Below, one piece after another: positions 8,101-19,573 of a stretch of 64,000 nt of DNA; position 1 is the stretch's first letter; each line of letters opens with the position of its first letter. The stretch spans positions 558,001 through 622,000 of the forward strand of contig NZ_JACIVI010000001.1 of the NCBI RefSeq assembly GCF_014145335.1, read 5' to 3'. Source of the stretch: Aquariibacter albus (GTDB lineage: Bacteria > Pseudomonadota > Gammaproteobacteria > Burkholderiales > Burkholderiaceae_C). Both the position numbers and the translations under genes were made by a program. The notes beneath the pieces are model-generated. The model did no database searches. It was not told the DNA's origin and saw only the letters and a list, made by a program, of their open reading frames with translations.

Positions 8101-8280
8101 ATGACTGCGCCGCGCCCGCTCCGCAATCCTGAGGTATGCGTCAATCTGTGGGCCTATGCCGATGAGGCTGGCTACATTGCGCGCGTCGCAGCACGAAGCT
8201 ACGTCCTGGATGGCGACGACGCGGCCAAGCTGGCTGTCTTGCATCTGACCTGCAACCCGCGACCCGTACCACGGCAATAG
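8101..8280 (+). pseudogene. Small protein gene truncated by IS insertion
   Basis: ATG 8101 follows a GGGAG site 55 bp after the nuclease stop. The frame encodes about 59 residues beginning MTAPRPLRNPEVCVNLWAYA. The IS left end starts at 8246, so only the first 48 or so residues are original and the last dozen, including the TAG stop at 8278, come from the IS terminal repeat. The rest of the gene is not found beyond the IS right end at 9499. It was probably a fourth member of the preceding operon. No family recognised. Confidence 0.6.
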
Positions 8281-8311
8281 AGAAGAATCCGCGCAACCGA
8301 GAGGAAGCGCG

Positions 8312-8578
8312 ATGCGCAAGAGCAGGTACACAGACGAGCAGATCATTGGATTCATCAAGCAGGCCGATGCCGGCATGAGCGTGGCGGATCTGTGCCGCCG
8401 AGAGGGTTTCAGCTCGGCGACCTTCTACAAGTGGCGGGCCAAGTTCGGCGGCATGGAGACCAGCGACGCCAAGCGGCTGCGTGACCTGGAAGCCGAGAAC
8501 AACCGTCTCAAGAAGCTGCTGGCCGAGGCCGTGTTGGACAACGAGGCGCTGAAGGTGGCCTTCGGCATAAAGCGCTGA
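8312..8578 (+). CDS. IS3-family transposase OrfA
   Basis: An 88-residue protein with a helix-turn-helix (TDEQIIGFIKQADAG, then VADLCRREGFSSATFYKWRA) and a leucine-zipper-like segment (LRDLEAENNRLKKLLAEAVL). This is the DNA-binding half of the IS3 transposase. It binds the terminal repeats. The frame used by orfB is already open across the end of orfA near the GGCATAAAGCGC stretch (8563-8574), so a -1 shift could make the OrfAB fusion transposase. Confidence 0.9.
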   Translation: MRKSRYTDEQIIGFIKQADAGMSVADLCRREGFSSATFYKWRAKFGGMETSDAKRLRDLEAENNRLKKLLAEAVLDNEALKVAFGIKR

Positions 8579-8601
8579 GCCCACCGGCGAAGCGACGCGG
8601 G

Positions 8602-9441
8602 GTGGGCATGATGTTGGAAGCGACCTCGATCAGTGAACGGCGGGCTTGTGCCTTGGTGGGCCTGTCGCGCGACAGCTGGCGGCACCCGCCCCGGCGTGCG
8701 CAGCACGACCAGGCGACGAGCCAGCGCATCGTCGAGCTTGCGCATGAGCGGCGGCGCTTCGGCTACCGGCGCATCGGCGATTTGCTGCGCGCGGCAGGCA
8801 GCAAGATCAACGACAAGCGCGTGTACCGGCTCTACAAGCTGGCTGATCTGTCGGTGCGAAAGCGCCGCGGCAAGCAGCGCCTGAAGCTCGAACGCGTGCC
8901 GCTGCACGAGTGCCAGACGATCAACGAGGTGTGGAGCATGGACTTCGTCAGCGACAGCCTGGCCAGCGGGCGGCGCATCAAGTGCCTGACCGTCACCGAC
9001 GACTTCAGTCACGAGTGCGTGGACATCGCGGTCGATCACGGCATCGGGGGCGAGTACGTCGTGCGCGTGCTCGACCAGGTCGCGCGGTTCCGGGGCTACC
9101 CGCAGGCCGTGAGAACCGACCAGGGGCCGGAGTTCACCAGCCGCGCCTTCATGGCCTGGGCTCAGGCCAAGGGCGTGCGCCACATCCTGAACCAGCCGGG
9201 CAAGCCCACGCAAAACGCCTACATCGAGAGCTTCAACGGCAAGTTCCGCGACGAGTGCTTGAACGAGCACTGGTTCCAGATCCTGAAGCAGGCTCGCGAC
9301 GAGATTGCACGCTGGCGGACCGACTATAACGAGGTCCGGCCGCACAGCAGCTGCGGGCGGATGCCGCCGGCGAAGTTTGCGGCACAGCATCGACAAACGA
9401 CCGGTGGCGCCGTGCCGGCGCCGCAGCAAGCCCAGGAGTAA
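8602..9441 (+). CDS. IS3-family transposase OrfB (DDE integrase core)
   Basis: A 279-residue product if translated from ATG 8602; in vivo it is more likely the second half of a frameshifted OrfAB. After an N-terminal HTH_21 region (ERRRFGYRRIGDLLRAAG), the rve integrase core shows the three acidic residues in order: WSMDFVSDSL, VRTDQGPEF and NAYIESFNGKFRDE. The C-terminal YNEVRPHSS box is present. No stop or frameshift is visible, so the element may still be active. Confidence 0.9.
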   Translation: MGMMLEATSISERRACALVGLSRDSWRHPPRRAQHDQATSQRIVELAHERRRFGYRRIGDLLRAAGSKINDKRVYRLYKLADLSVRKRRGKQRLKLERVPLHECQTINEVWSMDFVSDSLASGRRIKCLTVTDDFSHECVDIAVDHGIGGEYVVRVLDQVARFRGYPQAVRTDQGPEFTSRAFMAWAQAKGVRHILNQPGKPTQNAYIESFNGKFRDECLNEHWFQILKQARDEIARWRTDYNEVRPHSSCGRMPPAKFAAQHRQTTGGAVPAPQQAQE

Positions 9442-9499
9442 CCTCCTTCAACCTAGCGGATTCCTCATATCGACTGGTACGGGTTTTGGGGGCAGGTCA

Positions 9500-9930
9500 C
9501 TCGCTCGAGCTGTCGCACCGCGACGAGCGCTGGGTCGATCGCCGCCCGGGTGCCGCACGCGAGACCGAGGTCGCCGCGGCCCCACCCTTGTGGATGCCCG
9601 GGCAGCAAAGCCGTCGGCGCGCACTGTCCGAGGCCCTGGCTGCGAGTGCGGACACGGCCGCGACATTCGGCCGCTGGCAGGTCGCCGGCCAAATGCGCTA
9701 AGCCGCCTGGCACCTAGCCATTGCGCAGGCGGACGTGCAGCAGGTCGAAGCGCAGCAACAGGCGCTGGATCCGCTGGCCAGCGGCGTGTCCGCGCTGGCG
9801 ATCTGGCGCAGGCCGAGGCTCTTGCGGCCATCTCACCAGCGAAGCCCAGCTGCGGCTGCAAGAAGCCAAACGCCAGTGGACGTTGCGCGTGGGCCCCGGC
9901 ACCATGGATGAGCCGCATCGATATGCGTCA
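9500..9930 (+). pseudogene. Decayed czcC-like outer-membrane channel fragment
   Basis: Three reading frames joined end to end recover a TolC/CzcC-type coiled-coil segment. The frame at 9500-9701 ends in a TAA and continues after it (AQADVQQVEAQQQALDPLASG). It then shifts by one base to RVRAGDLAQAEALAA and shifts again to TSEAQLRLQEAKRQWTLRVG. The R-V-x-AGDLA-x-A motif is characteristic of CzcC-like channels. At least one stop and two frameshifts make it non-functional, and its 5' end is cut by the IS right end. An intact czcC lies at 16623-17909, so this is a remnant of another efflux locus. Confidence 0.6.
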
Positions 9931-9949
9931 TATGCACGAGCCGGACACG

Positions 9950-10117
9950 TCATCTCTTTTTTCGGCGCTTCGACGGCAAGGCCTTGTTCCGATGCTTCCG
10001 CTGGCGTCGATCCTGCCAGTGCAGCCAGAGCCCACAGACCACCGCCACGGCCAGCATGGCAAGGGCCATCCAGCCGAAAAGCTCATGCACCGCGTTGTGA
10101 AGAGAACCCGCCTGCAT
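9950..10117 (-). CDS. Small inner-membrane protein downstream of eptA
   Basis: A 55-residue ORF beginning MQAGSLHNAVHELFGWMALA. It has one hydrophobic segment (FGWMALAMLAVAVVCGLWLHW) and a strongly basic cytoplasmic-type tail (DRRQRKHRNK, KRRKKR). It starts 12 bp after the eptA stop, at the 3' end of the long czc-eptA transcript. Coding character is supported by the membrane segment, the positive-inside tail and the tight spacing. I do not recognise a family; it may assist EptA or membrane modification. Confidence 0.6.
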   Translation of the reverse strand: MQAGSLHNAVHELFGWMALAMLAVAVVCGLWLHWQDRRQRKHRNKALPSKRRKKR

Positions 10118-10129
10118 GACGCATCCAGG

Positions 10130-11805
10130 TCAGGTGGGCAGATGCACCTTCGGTGCGGACAGCACCGGGCAGTCCGTCCGCCCCCTTGCGCCCGCCAGCA
10201 CATCCAGATCGGCCGCGTATTCGCCCGTGGACACACCGAACGCTCCCAGCAGCGTGTGGAACAAGTTGTCGTGCGAGAGCTTCTGCTGGGCTGCGGCCTT
10301 CAGACAGCCGGTGTTCGGTGCGAGCCGCTGCTTCGCCGTCTCGTTCATCCACAGCAGCATCGGCACGTGCGACTGCTCGTGCGGTGCCACCCAGCGTGGC
10401 ATGCCATGGAGGAACACGCCGCGCTCGCCCAGCGACTCGCCGTGGTCGGACACGTAGAGCAGCAGCACGTCCCGGTCGGCCACCTCTTGCTGCAAGGTGT
10501 CGATCGCTCGGGCAAGGATGCGTGAGGTGTAGTCGATCGTGTTGTCGTAGGTGTTGACGATGGCTTCGGGCGTGCAGTCCTGCAGGCGGTTCGTCTCGCA
10601 GGTCGGCTGGAAGCGTGCGGGCTGCGGGTAGCGCTTGAAGTAGGCCGGGCCGTGGCTGCCTTGCTGGTGCAGCACGACGAGGGCGTCGCCGGATGTGATG
10701 GCGAGCTGCCGTTCCAGCGCATCGACGAGCAGGCCGTCGAGGCAATCCGCGTCGGGCTTGCAATGCAGCTCGTGCAGCCGCACGGTCGGCACCCGGTCGC
10801 ACACGCGCTTGCAGCCCGAGTTGTTGTCGACCCAGGTCACCTGCACGCCGGTGCGCTTGAGCACGTCCAGCAGGTTCTCGCGCTGCTGGCTGGCTTCGAC
10901 GCTGAACCGTTCCACACCCAGGCCCGAGAACATGCAGGGCAAGGAGGTGGCCGTGTCGGTGCCGCACGAGGTGACGTCGGGGAAGTAGACGATGGGCTGG
11001 CCGTCCAGTGCGTCGTTCGTCGGGCGGGCGTAGCCGCCGAGAGAGAAGTTGTCGGCCCGCGCGGTTTCACCGACCACCAGCACGACCAGCAGGGGACGCT
11101 GACCTGCGGCATCGGCCCGTTTCGCATCCAGGGCCACGGGTGTCAGGGGCCCGAGGCGCTTCGGCCTCAGGGCACCGTACAAGCCGCCCAGGTAGTTGCT
11201 CGGGACAAGCTGGAGGCGCAGCTCGCGGTGGTTGCGGAACGTGGGCGCGTAGATGGCATAGAAGGCCGTGAGCGCCGCACCCAGCGTCAGGCCCGCCAGC
11301 ACGGACAGGACGACGCTCGATCGCCAAGAGGCCCGGAAGGATTCCGGCCGGACGGGCAGCAAGAGCACGGCCACCGCCGGCAGCACGCCGCGCAGCAGCA
11401 CGTCCAGGGCCAGTGTGCCGGTGAGCAGGTCGAGCGCCTCGCGCAGGTCGGTCTGCAACACGTTCTGCACCATGCCCCGGTCGAGCAGCACGCCCCACAC
11501 GTCGACGAAGTGAGCCGCCGGCGCGGAGGCCAGCAGCAGCACGGCGAAGACGACCCGGGCAACACGCGGCGGCCCGGCCCATCGGAGCACGGCCGTGGTG
11601 AAGGTCCACAGCACCAGGGCCAGCGCGATCGTGGCCGCCACCGTCGAGGGCGTCGGGCTCTGGGCACCGATGAAGGTGCGCCAGAAGCTGAGGTTGTCCA
11701 CGGCCACCAACCAGGCCGCCACGCCACCGGCCAGCCATGTGGCGGACAGGCCCGGGCGCGACTCGCCCGCGCTCTGCGGCGAGCGCTTGCGCAGAGGAGC
11801 CAGCC

Positions 11806-11809
<4 letters not shown>
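10130..11809 (-). CDS. eptA: Lipid A phosphoethanolamine transferase (EptA/MCR family)
   Basis: A 559-residue inner-membrane enzyme that adds phosphoethanolamine from phosphatidylethanolamine to lipid A. Five hydrophobic N-terminal segments (about residues 24-185) lead to a periplasmic sulfatase-like domain. Catalytic features: E248 in VVGETAR, nucleophile T286 in SCGTDTATSLPCMFS with the flanking cysteines C282/C292, and the late metal ligands in YVSDHGESLGE. The ATG overlaps the czcA stop as ATGA, so it is translationally coupled to the metal efflux pump. The family lowers surface negative charge and can give polymyxin resistance. Here a link to metal tolerance is plausible from context but unproven. 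Confidence 0.93.
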
Positions 11810-15003
<3,194 letters not shown>

Positions 15004-15019
15004 GAATCGGCTCCGTCCG

Positions 15020-16615
15020 TCAGTGCGTGTGGGTGGCCGAGCTCTTGCCGGCCTCGGACTTCACCACGAAGCTGCCGGTGCTGGCGTACTTGGTGCCGGC
15101 TTTCAGCCCCTTCACGATCTCGACCCGCTTGCCGTCGCTGCGGCCCACCTGCACCGGCTGAGGCGCGAAGCCCTGCGGCGTGCGCAGGAAGATCACCTGC
15201 TTGTCGTCCATTGTCTGGATGGCGTCGGCGGCGACCGTCACCGGCAGCTGGGTTTCTTCGGCGGTGAGTTCGACGGTGACGAACAGGCCCGGCCGCCAGG
15301 CGAGCTTCGGGTTGTCGACGGTGACGCGGGCCTGCGCGGTGCGCGTCTGTTCGCCGATCAGAGAGCCCACATAGGCGACCGTGCCCGAGGCCGACTGCTC
15401 GAACGCGGTGGAGCGCACGGTGGCCTTGCTGCCCACCTGCACCACGTCCAGGTCCTTGGCCGGCACGTTGATCTGGGCCCACACGGTGCGCAGGTCCGAC
15501 AGCGTGAAGACGTTGGTGTCTTCCTTGACCTGCTCGCCCAGCGCGACGTGCTTCTCGACCACCACGCCGTCGAACGGGGCGCGCAGCTCGAAGCGGTTCA
15601 GCGTGCCCGAACCGCCCGTGCCGGCACCGATGGCTTGCAGCTTCTGCTGCGCGTTATCTACTGCGATCTCGGCCTCGCGCAGGGCCTGGCGGGCTTGCAG
15701 CACGTCCTGCTCGGGCGAGATCTTTTCTTCCCACAGGCGCTTCTCGCGGTCGTGGGTGGTGCGGGCCAGCTCCAGGCGCTTCTGCGCCGCGCGCAACTCG
15801 CTGCGCTGCTCGGCCACCGCCGGGCTGGAGATGACGGCCAGCACCTGGCCTTTCTTGACCGCCTGGCCCAGGTTTGCGGGCACGGACTCGACCACGCCCG
15901 ACACGCGCGGCACCACGTGCGCGGTGCGGTCGTCGTTGAAGCGGATCTCGCCGGGCAGTTGCAGCGCCGAGCGGATGACCGCGGGCCCTGCGCTGTCGAT
16001 GCCCACGCCCGACGACTGGATCTGCGCGTCGGTCATCGCCACGATGCCTTCGCTCTGGTTGAACGGGAAGAGGAATGGCTCCTTGGCCGTCTGCACTTCG
16101 ATCGTGCCGGTGAAGAGGTGCGGTTCGGCCACCGGTTGGGTGCTGACCAGCGCGTCCTTCTCGACCGCGAAGGCGAGCTTCTCGACGTCACCACCCGGGC
16201 GGGTCAGCTCGGCCAGCGCCTTGACGCTGCCCGGGGCCACGGGCTTGCCGCCCCTGGACAGCCACAGCTTCATGCGCGGCTCGCCGCCTTGCTCGGCCAG
16301 CAGCACCTCGACGGCGAAGTCGCCTTCGGTCAGCAGCGTGCCGCCGTTCGGGCCTTTGGCGGCTTCTTCGTGGTGTTCGGAGTCGGCGTGTTCGTCGGCA
16401 TGCCCGTGCTCACCCTTGGCGGCACCGTGGTGCTCGCCGTCGGCGTGGCCTTTGGCTTCGTCGTGGCCGTGTCCATGGCCTTCTTCGGCGGCGGGTTTCG
16501 AGGGCGACGAGCCCAGGATGGCCACCGCGCCCACGGCCCCCAGCAGGAGCACCACGGCGATGGCGATGAGTTGCTTCTTGCCCAGCTTGTCGACAAGTCG
16601 GTTGTTCGTGTTCAT
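15020..16615 (-). CDS. czcB: CzcB-type periplasmic adaptor (membrane fusion protein)
   Basis: A 531-residue adaptor linking CzcA to CzcC. The start is ATG 16615 (MNTNNRLVDKL), 7 bp after the czcC stop; the frame is open upstream but reads through czcC. Residues about 10-30 form one membrane anchor. A His-rich block follows (HGHGHDEAKGHADGEHHG and more, about residues 36-78), likely binding Zn or Cd in the periplasm. The barrel-sandwich and hairpin region has VVPRVSGVVESVPANLGQ, VKKGQVLAVI, a long coiled coil (about residues 280-345) and FDGVVVEKHVALGEQV. A His-containing C-terminus (THTH) is also present. Confidence 0.92.
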   Translation of the reverse strand: MNTNNRLVDKLGKKQLIAIAVVLLLGAVGAVAILGSSPSKPAAEEGHGHGHDEAKGHADGEHHGAAKGEHGHADEHADSEHHEEAAKGPNGGTLLTEGDFAVEVLLAEQGGEPRMKLWLSRGGKPVAPGSVKALAELTRPGGDVEKLAFAVEKDALVSTQPVAEPHLFTGTIEVQTAKEPFLFPFNQSEGIVAMTDAQIQSSGVGIDSAGPAVIRSALQLPGEIRFNDDRTAHVVPRVSGVVESVPANLGQAVKKGQVLAVISSPAVAEQRSELRAAQKRLELARTTHDREKRLWEEKISPEQDVLQARQALREAEIAVDNAQQKLQAIGAGTGGSGTLNRFELRAPFDGVVVEKHVALGEQVKEDTNVFTLSDLRTVWAQINVPAKDLDVVQVGSKATVRSTAFEQSASGTVAYVGSLIGEQTRTAQARVTVDNPKLAWRPGLFVTVELTAEETQLPVTVAADAIQTMDDKQVIFLRTPQGFAPQPVQVGRSDGKRVEIVKGLKAGTKYASTGSFVVKSEAGKSSATHTH

Positions 16616-16622
16616 GGCGATC

Positions 16623-17909
16623 TCAAGGTTGGGTGGCGTTCTCGTCGCCACCGAGGCGTCGGTCGAGTTCGGCAGCAGCGCGGTGCGCGTCGGAGAGCGC
16701 GCGCAGGTACTGCGTGCGCGCCAGCAGCCAGGTGCGTTGGGCGTCCAGCACGTCGAGGAAGCCGAACTTGCCCAGCTCGAAACCGCGGCTGGCGGCCTCG
16801 TAGGCGCTCTGCGCACCGGGCAGCACATCGTTCTTGAGCGCTTCGACCTCGGCCCGGCGGCTCTTCAGTTGAGCGGCGGCCTGCATCACTTCGGACTTCA
16901 GGCGCACGGCCTCGGCTTCGGCCAGGGCCTGGGCGGCTTCCTGGCGGCGCAGCGCTTCGAGTTGACCGCCCTGGTTGCGGTCGAACACCGGCAGAGGGAT
17001 CGACACACCGATCAGCGCCTGGTTGCGGCCCAGCTCCTCCGAGCGCTTGGTGCCCAGGCTCAGGGTCAGGTCGGGGATGCGCTTGGAGCGCTCCAACTGG
17101 TAGGCAGCGGCCGAGCGCTGGACATCGGCCTGCGCACGACGCAGAGCAGGTGCGGCGGTCAGGCGTGCGTCGAGGCGCGTGCCGTCGGGCACACCGGGCA
17201 GGGCATCGACACGGCCGTCCAGCGCCGGCACGGTCGCCTGCGATGTGCCCATCGCGGCTGCCAGTGCCTGGAGCGCGATGTCCTTCTCGGCCTGCGCCTG
17301 GACCCACTCGATGCGGGCGTTGGCCTCGGCCACCTTGGCGCGCGTCTCTTCGGTCGGCGAGACCTTGCCGGCGATCACGCGCTTCGAGGCCGCCGTGGTG
17401 CCGCCACTGGCGATGCGCAGCGACTCTTCGGCCACGGCGACGCGCTCCTGGGCGATCAGCGCGTCGAAGAAGGCCTGCGTGGCCGTGGCACGCACATCGG
17501 CGCGGCGGTCGGCCAGCTCGGCCTGCGCCAGGTCATGGGCGCGCTGCGCCAGCTCGACGCGCGCAGCCCGCTTGCCACCCAGCTCCAGCGGCTGGCTCAG
17601 CAGCACCGAGGTGGTCCGCGTGGCACGCCGCGTGTCTTCCTGATCGACGCTGAGCGACGGGTTGGGCAGCACGCCGGCCTGCTGGATGGCAGCTTCCGCC
17701 GCCTGTGCCTCAAGCGCCGACGCACGCAGGCGGGCGTTGTTCTGTGCCGCGTTGTGCAGAACCTGCTGCAACGTGAGCCCTGAGCGGGGGGGTGCAGAGA
17801 GGGTTTCAGGGGGGCTTTGCGAACCCGTGCTGGCTTGCGACCAAGCAGCAGGCGCATTCAAGACAAGCATCAATGCCGTGCTGAGCAACGGCAGATGGAA
17901 CCTGCGCAT
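16623..17909 (-). CDS. czcC: CzcC-type outer-membrane efflux channel
   Basis: A 428-residue TolC-family protein forming the outer-membrane duct of the CzcCBA pump. ATG 17909 starts a signal peptide (MRRFHLPLLSTALMLVLNAP, cleavage after AWS). Two outer-membrane-factor repeats are visible: LTLQQVLHNAAQNNARLRAS with LPNPSLSVDQE early, and a second repeat near residue 250 on (LRRAQADVQRSAAAYQLERS). The family hallmark GKVSPTEETRAKVAEANA is present. Followed by czcB after 7 bp. Confidence 0.92.
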   Translation of the reverse strand: MRRFHLPLLSTALMLVLNAPAAWSQASTGSQSPPETLSAPPRSGLTLQQVLHNAAQNNARLRASALEAQAAEAAIQQAGVLPNPSLSVDQEDTRRATRTTSVLLSQPLELGGKRAARVELAQRAHDLAQAELADRRADVRATATQAFFDALIAQERVAVAEESLRIASGGTTAASKRVIAGKVSPTEETRAKVAEANARIEWVQAQAEKDIALQALAAAMGTSQATVPALDGRVDALPGVPDGTRLDARLTAAPALRRAQADVQRSAAAYQLERSKRIPDLTLSLGTKRSEELGRNQALIGVSIPLPVFDRNQGGQLEALRRQEAAQALAEAEAVRLKSEVMQAAAQLKSRRAEVEALKNDVLPGAQSAYEAASRGFELGKFGFLDVLDAQRTWLLARTQYLRALSDAHRAAAELDRRLGGDENATQP

Positions 17910-17994
17910 CGAAAACTCCGAAGTTGAACGACAACCGGGGATCTCGACGAGGCTGGCCCTCAGGGAAGCTTGAGGAAGATTCAGCACTCGCCGT

Positions 17995-18366
17995 TCAGGC
18001 GAGCCGCCAATTCGGGCGCTCCAGGCGATCGGGGTCCGGCGCGGTGGCCGACCTGGTTTGATAAGGCGGGACGCTCGTGCTGAAAGCGGGCGACGCATCA
18101 GGGTGCTCGATCTGCACGAGCTTCAGGTGGAAGCCATGGCAGTAGGCGCAGTCGTCATCGAGCGTGGCCTGGCCGGCGTTGCCAGGCTTGTCTTCGGGGT
18201 GCCCCTCGGCATGAGCGTGTGCGCCCGACTCGCCATGGCTGTGGACGTGGTGGCCCAGGTGCATCGTTCCTTCACCGGCTTCGTGCCGGCAATAAGTCGC
18301 CGCCGCAGCCCATGAGAACTGCAACGGCAACAGGAACATCAGAACGATGACGAGCCGGCGGCGCAT
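17995..18366 (-). CDS. czcI: CzcI-like periplasmic metal-responsive protein
   Basis: A 123-residue protein with signal peptide MRRRLVIVLMFLLPLQFSWA followed by the conserved ATYCRHE and a His-rich stretch (MHLGHHVHSHGESGAHAHAE), then a CAYCHGFH motif. This matches CzcI, encoded upstream of czcC in Cupriavidus czc operons and implicated in regulating them. The His and Cys residues would bind Zn, Co or Cd. It is 15 bp after the lipoprotein gene and 85 bp before czcC, on the same transcript. Confidence 0.85.
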   Translation of the reverse strand: MRRRLVIVLMFLLPLQFSWAAAATYCRHEAGEGTMHLGHHVHSHGESGAHAHAEGHPEDKPGNAGQATLDDDCAYCHGFHLKLVQIEHPDASPAFSTSVPPYQTRSATAPDPDRLERPNWRLA

Positions 18367-18381
18367 GTTTCGTGGGGCGAA

Positions 18382-18942
18382 TCAGCGACGAAGGTCCAGG
18401 TCGGCGACCAGCCGCGAGGCCTGAGCCTTCGGGATGGCGGCCGCCGGGGTGGTGGCGTTCAACCGGAAATCGGTGCCCCACGCGAAGTGCGACCCCGCCA
18501 ACTCGACGAAGCGCACCTCACCCGGCTTGCCATCGACCACGAGGTCGACCGATTGGTCGTTCCAGCGGGCCGTGAGGCGATGGGGCTGCTGTGCGGGCAA
18601 TTTGAGCCGGAGCCAGGATTCCGGCACGGTGTCGATGCTCGTGCTTCCGTCCACCGAAAGCGGCACGACGATCGTGCCGTCGACCCAGCGCTTGCGCATC
18701 ACATAGACGGTCAGCGCCTCGGGGTCGGCTTCGAAGCGTTGGGCGTCCGCCTGGGCCTGCTCGGACGGGGCTGCTTGGCCCGTGCAGGCCGTCTTGAACT
18801 TGGCCATCTTGCCGGCGCGGTAGCAGTACGTGCCGTCGGCGCTCAAGGGCTGCACCGGCTTGGTCATGCAACCACCCAGCAACACGGCCGTGGACAGGAT
18901 CAGGGCCGTGCCCAGGGCTCGGGAATGAGGCTTGAGGTTCAC
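18382..18942 (-). CDS. Periplasmic lipoprotein of unknown function
   Basis: A 186-residue protein. GTG 18942 is chosen because AAGGAG sits 7 bases upstream and the N-terminus then forms a lipoprotein signal peptide (ALILSTAVLLGGCMTKPVQP, lipobox LGGC). The mature part holds YCYRAGKMAKFKTAC and a beta-rich region (WLRLKLPAQQPHRLTARW). I do not recognise the family. It lies inside the czc operon between czcE and czcI, 15 bp before czcI, so a periplasmic role in metal handling or envelope stress is possible. Confidence 0.75.
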   Translation of the reverse strand: MNLKPHSRALGTALILSTAVLLGGCMTKPVQPLSADGTYCYRAGKMAKFKTACTGQAAPSEQAQADAQRFEADPEALTVYVMRKRWVDGTIVVPLSVDGSTSIDTVPESWLRLKLPAQQPHRLTARWNDQSVDLVVDGKPGEVRFVELAGSHFAWGTDFRLNATTPAAAIPKAQASRLVADLDLRR

Positions 18943-18977
18943 GGGCACTCCTTGACCGCTTCGTGCGTGATGTGAAT

Positions 18978-19094
18978 TCAGGTGGTTGCTGTTCGCCGAT
19001 TCAACTCGGCGGAATCCATCGCTGTCAAAACCCATGCGAGCGCCTGGGTGACTAGAGCAATGGCGCTTCCGACGAGGAGAACCTTGAAGCTCAG
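18978..19094 (-). CDS. Possible 38-residue membrane peptide overlapping czcE end
   Basis: The frame directly after czcE encodes a single hydrophobic segment, [20 protein letters not shown], ending at 18978. The only start available at the junction is CTG 19094, which overlaps the czcE stop as CTGA. No good ribosome-binding site is visible beyond the end of czcE itself. It could instead be chance reading in a 148-bp gap. Listed because the hydrophobic pattern is clear and nothing else occupies the gap. Confidence 0.25.
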   Translation of the reverse strand: MSFKVLLVGSAIALVTQALAWVLTAMDSAELNRRTATT

Positions 19095-19423
19095 CCGCCG
19101 AGCTCGTCGCGGCTCGGGCCGATGTGGACCGTCTGTTCGCCGGCACCGAAGTCGGCGGGGGCGATCTTGGCCAGCTTCACGCCAGTGTTGTGCCGGATCG
19201 AGTCGAACTTCCAGGTGAAGGTCTTCGTGCCGTTCACGAAGGTCACCGTGTCGCCGCAGTCGACGTTGATCGGCTTGTTCTTGGACAGATCGACCGTGCG
19301 AGCGTGCGGCGAGGCGGGCACGGGCTCGCCGTAGAACGACTTGCCGTTGCGCAGGGTTTCGGCGAAAGCTGTGCCGGAGGCCAGCAGAGCCCCAGCCAGG
19401 AGGGCGGTACCGATGCGGTTCAT
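19091..19423 (-). CDS. czcE: CzcE-family periplasmic metal-binding protein
   Basis: A 110-residue protein. ATG 19423 begins a signal peptide ([21 protein letters not shown]). The mature domain has the CzcE pattern [18 protein letters not shown], then [20 protein letters not shown] and [18 protein letters not shown]. CzcE of Cupriavidus binds copper in the periplasm as a small beta-barrel and is encoded beside czcRS. Here it is the first gene of the minus-strand operon and divergent from czcR across 150 bp. Confidence 0.85.
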   Translation of the reverse strand: MNRIGTALLAGALLASGTAFAETLRNGKSFYGEPVPASPHARTVDLSKNKPINVDCGDTVTFVNGTKTFTWKFDSIRHNTGVKLAKIAPADFGAGEQTVHIGPSRDELGG

Positions 19424-19520
19424 GTGCGGGTTCTTTCTTGCGGGTTGACTTGCATGGACTCGCAATGCGCGATCCATGGGAAGGACTGTAGAAATCCCAT
19501 GCCAACGCCAACCGAACGCC

Positions 19521-19542
19521 AAGTTAACAAATTTGTAAACTT
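19521..19542. promoter_or_regulatory. Palindromic CzcR-type operator between czcE and czcR
   Basis: A 22-bp near-perfect palindrome (core TTAACAAATTTGTAAA, with only one symmetric mismatched pair) lies in the 150-bp divergent gap, 98 bp from the czcE start and 32 bp from the czcR start. TnACAAATTTGTnA is the type of site bound by CopR/CusR/CzcR response regulators. It is positioned to control both directions. It is also the most AT-rich patch of the block. Confidence 0.75.
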
Positions 19543-19573
19543 GCTAACTGCTTCGCACTTGCAGAATGCCGCG

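Larger units (their letters stand above)
8246..9499 (+). mobile_element. IS3-family insertion sequence (IS407-type)
   Basis: This 1254-bp element has related ends. The left end reads TGACCTGCAACCC, with ACCCGTACCA a few bases later and GAATCCGC further in; the reverse complement of the right end reads TGACCTGCCCCC, then ACCCGTACCA and GAATCCGC in the same order. It carries the usual orfA and orfB in overlapping frames. The flanking bases (catc on the left, ctcg on the right) do not match, so there is no target duplication. This fits recombination or a deletion next to the element after insertion. Confidence 0.85.
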
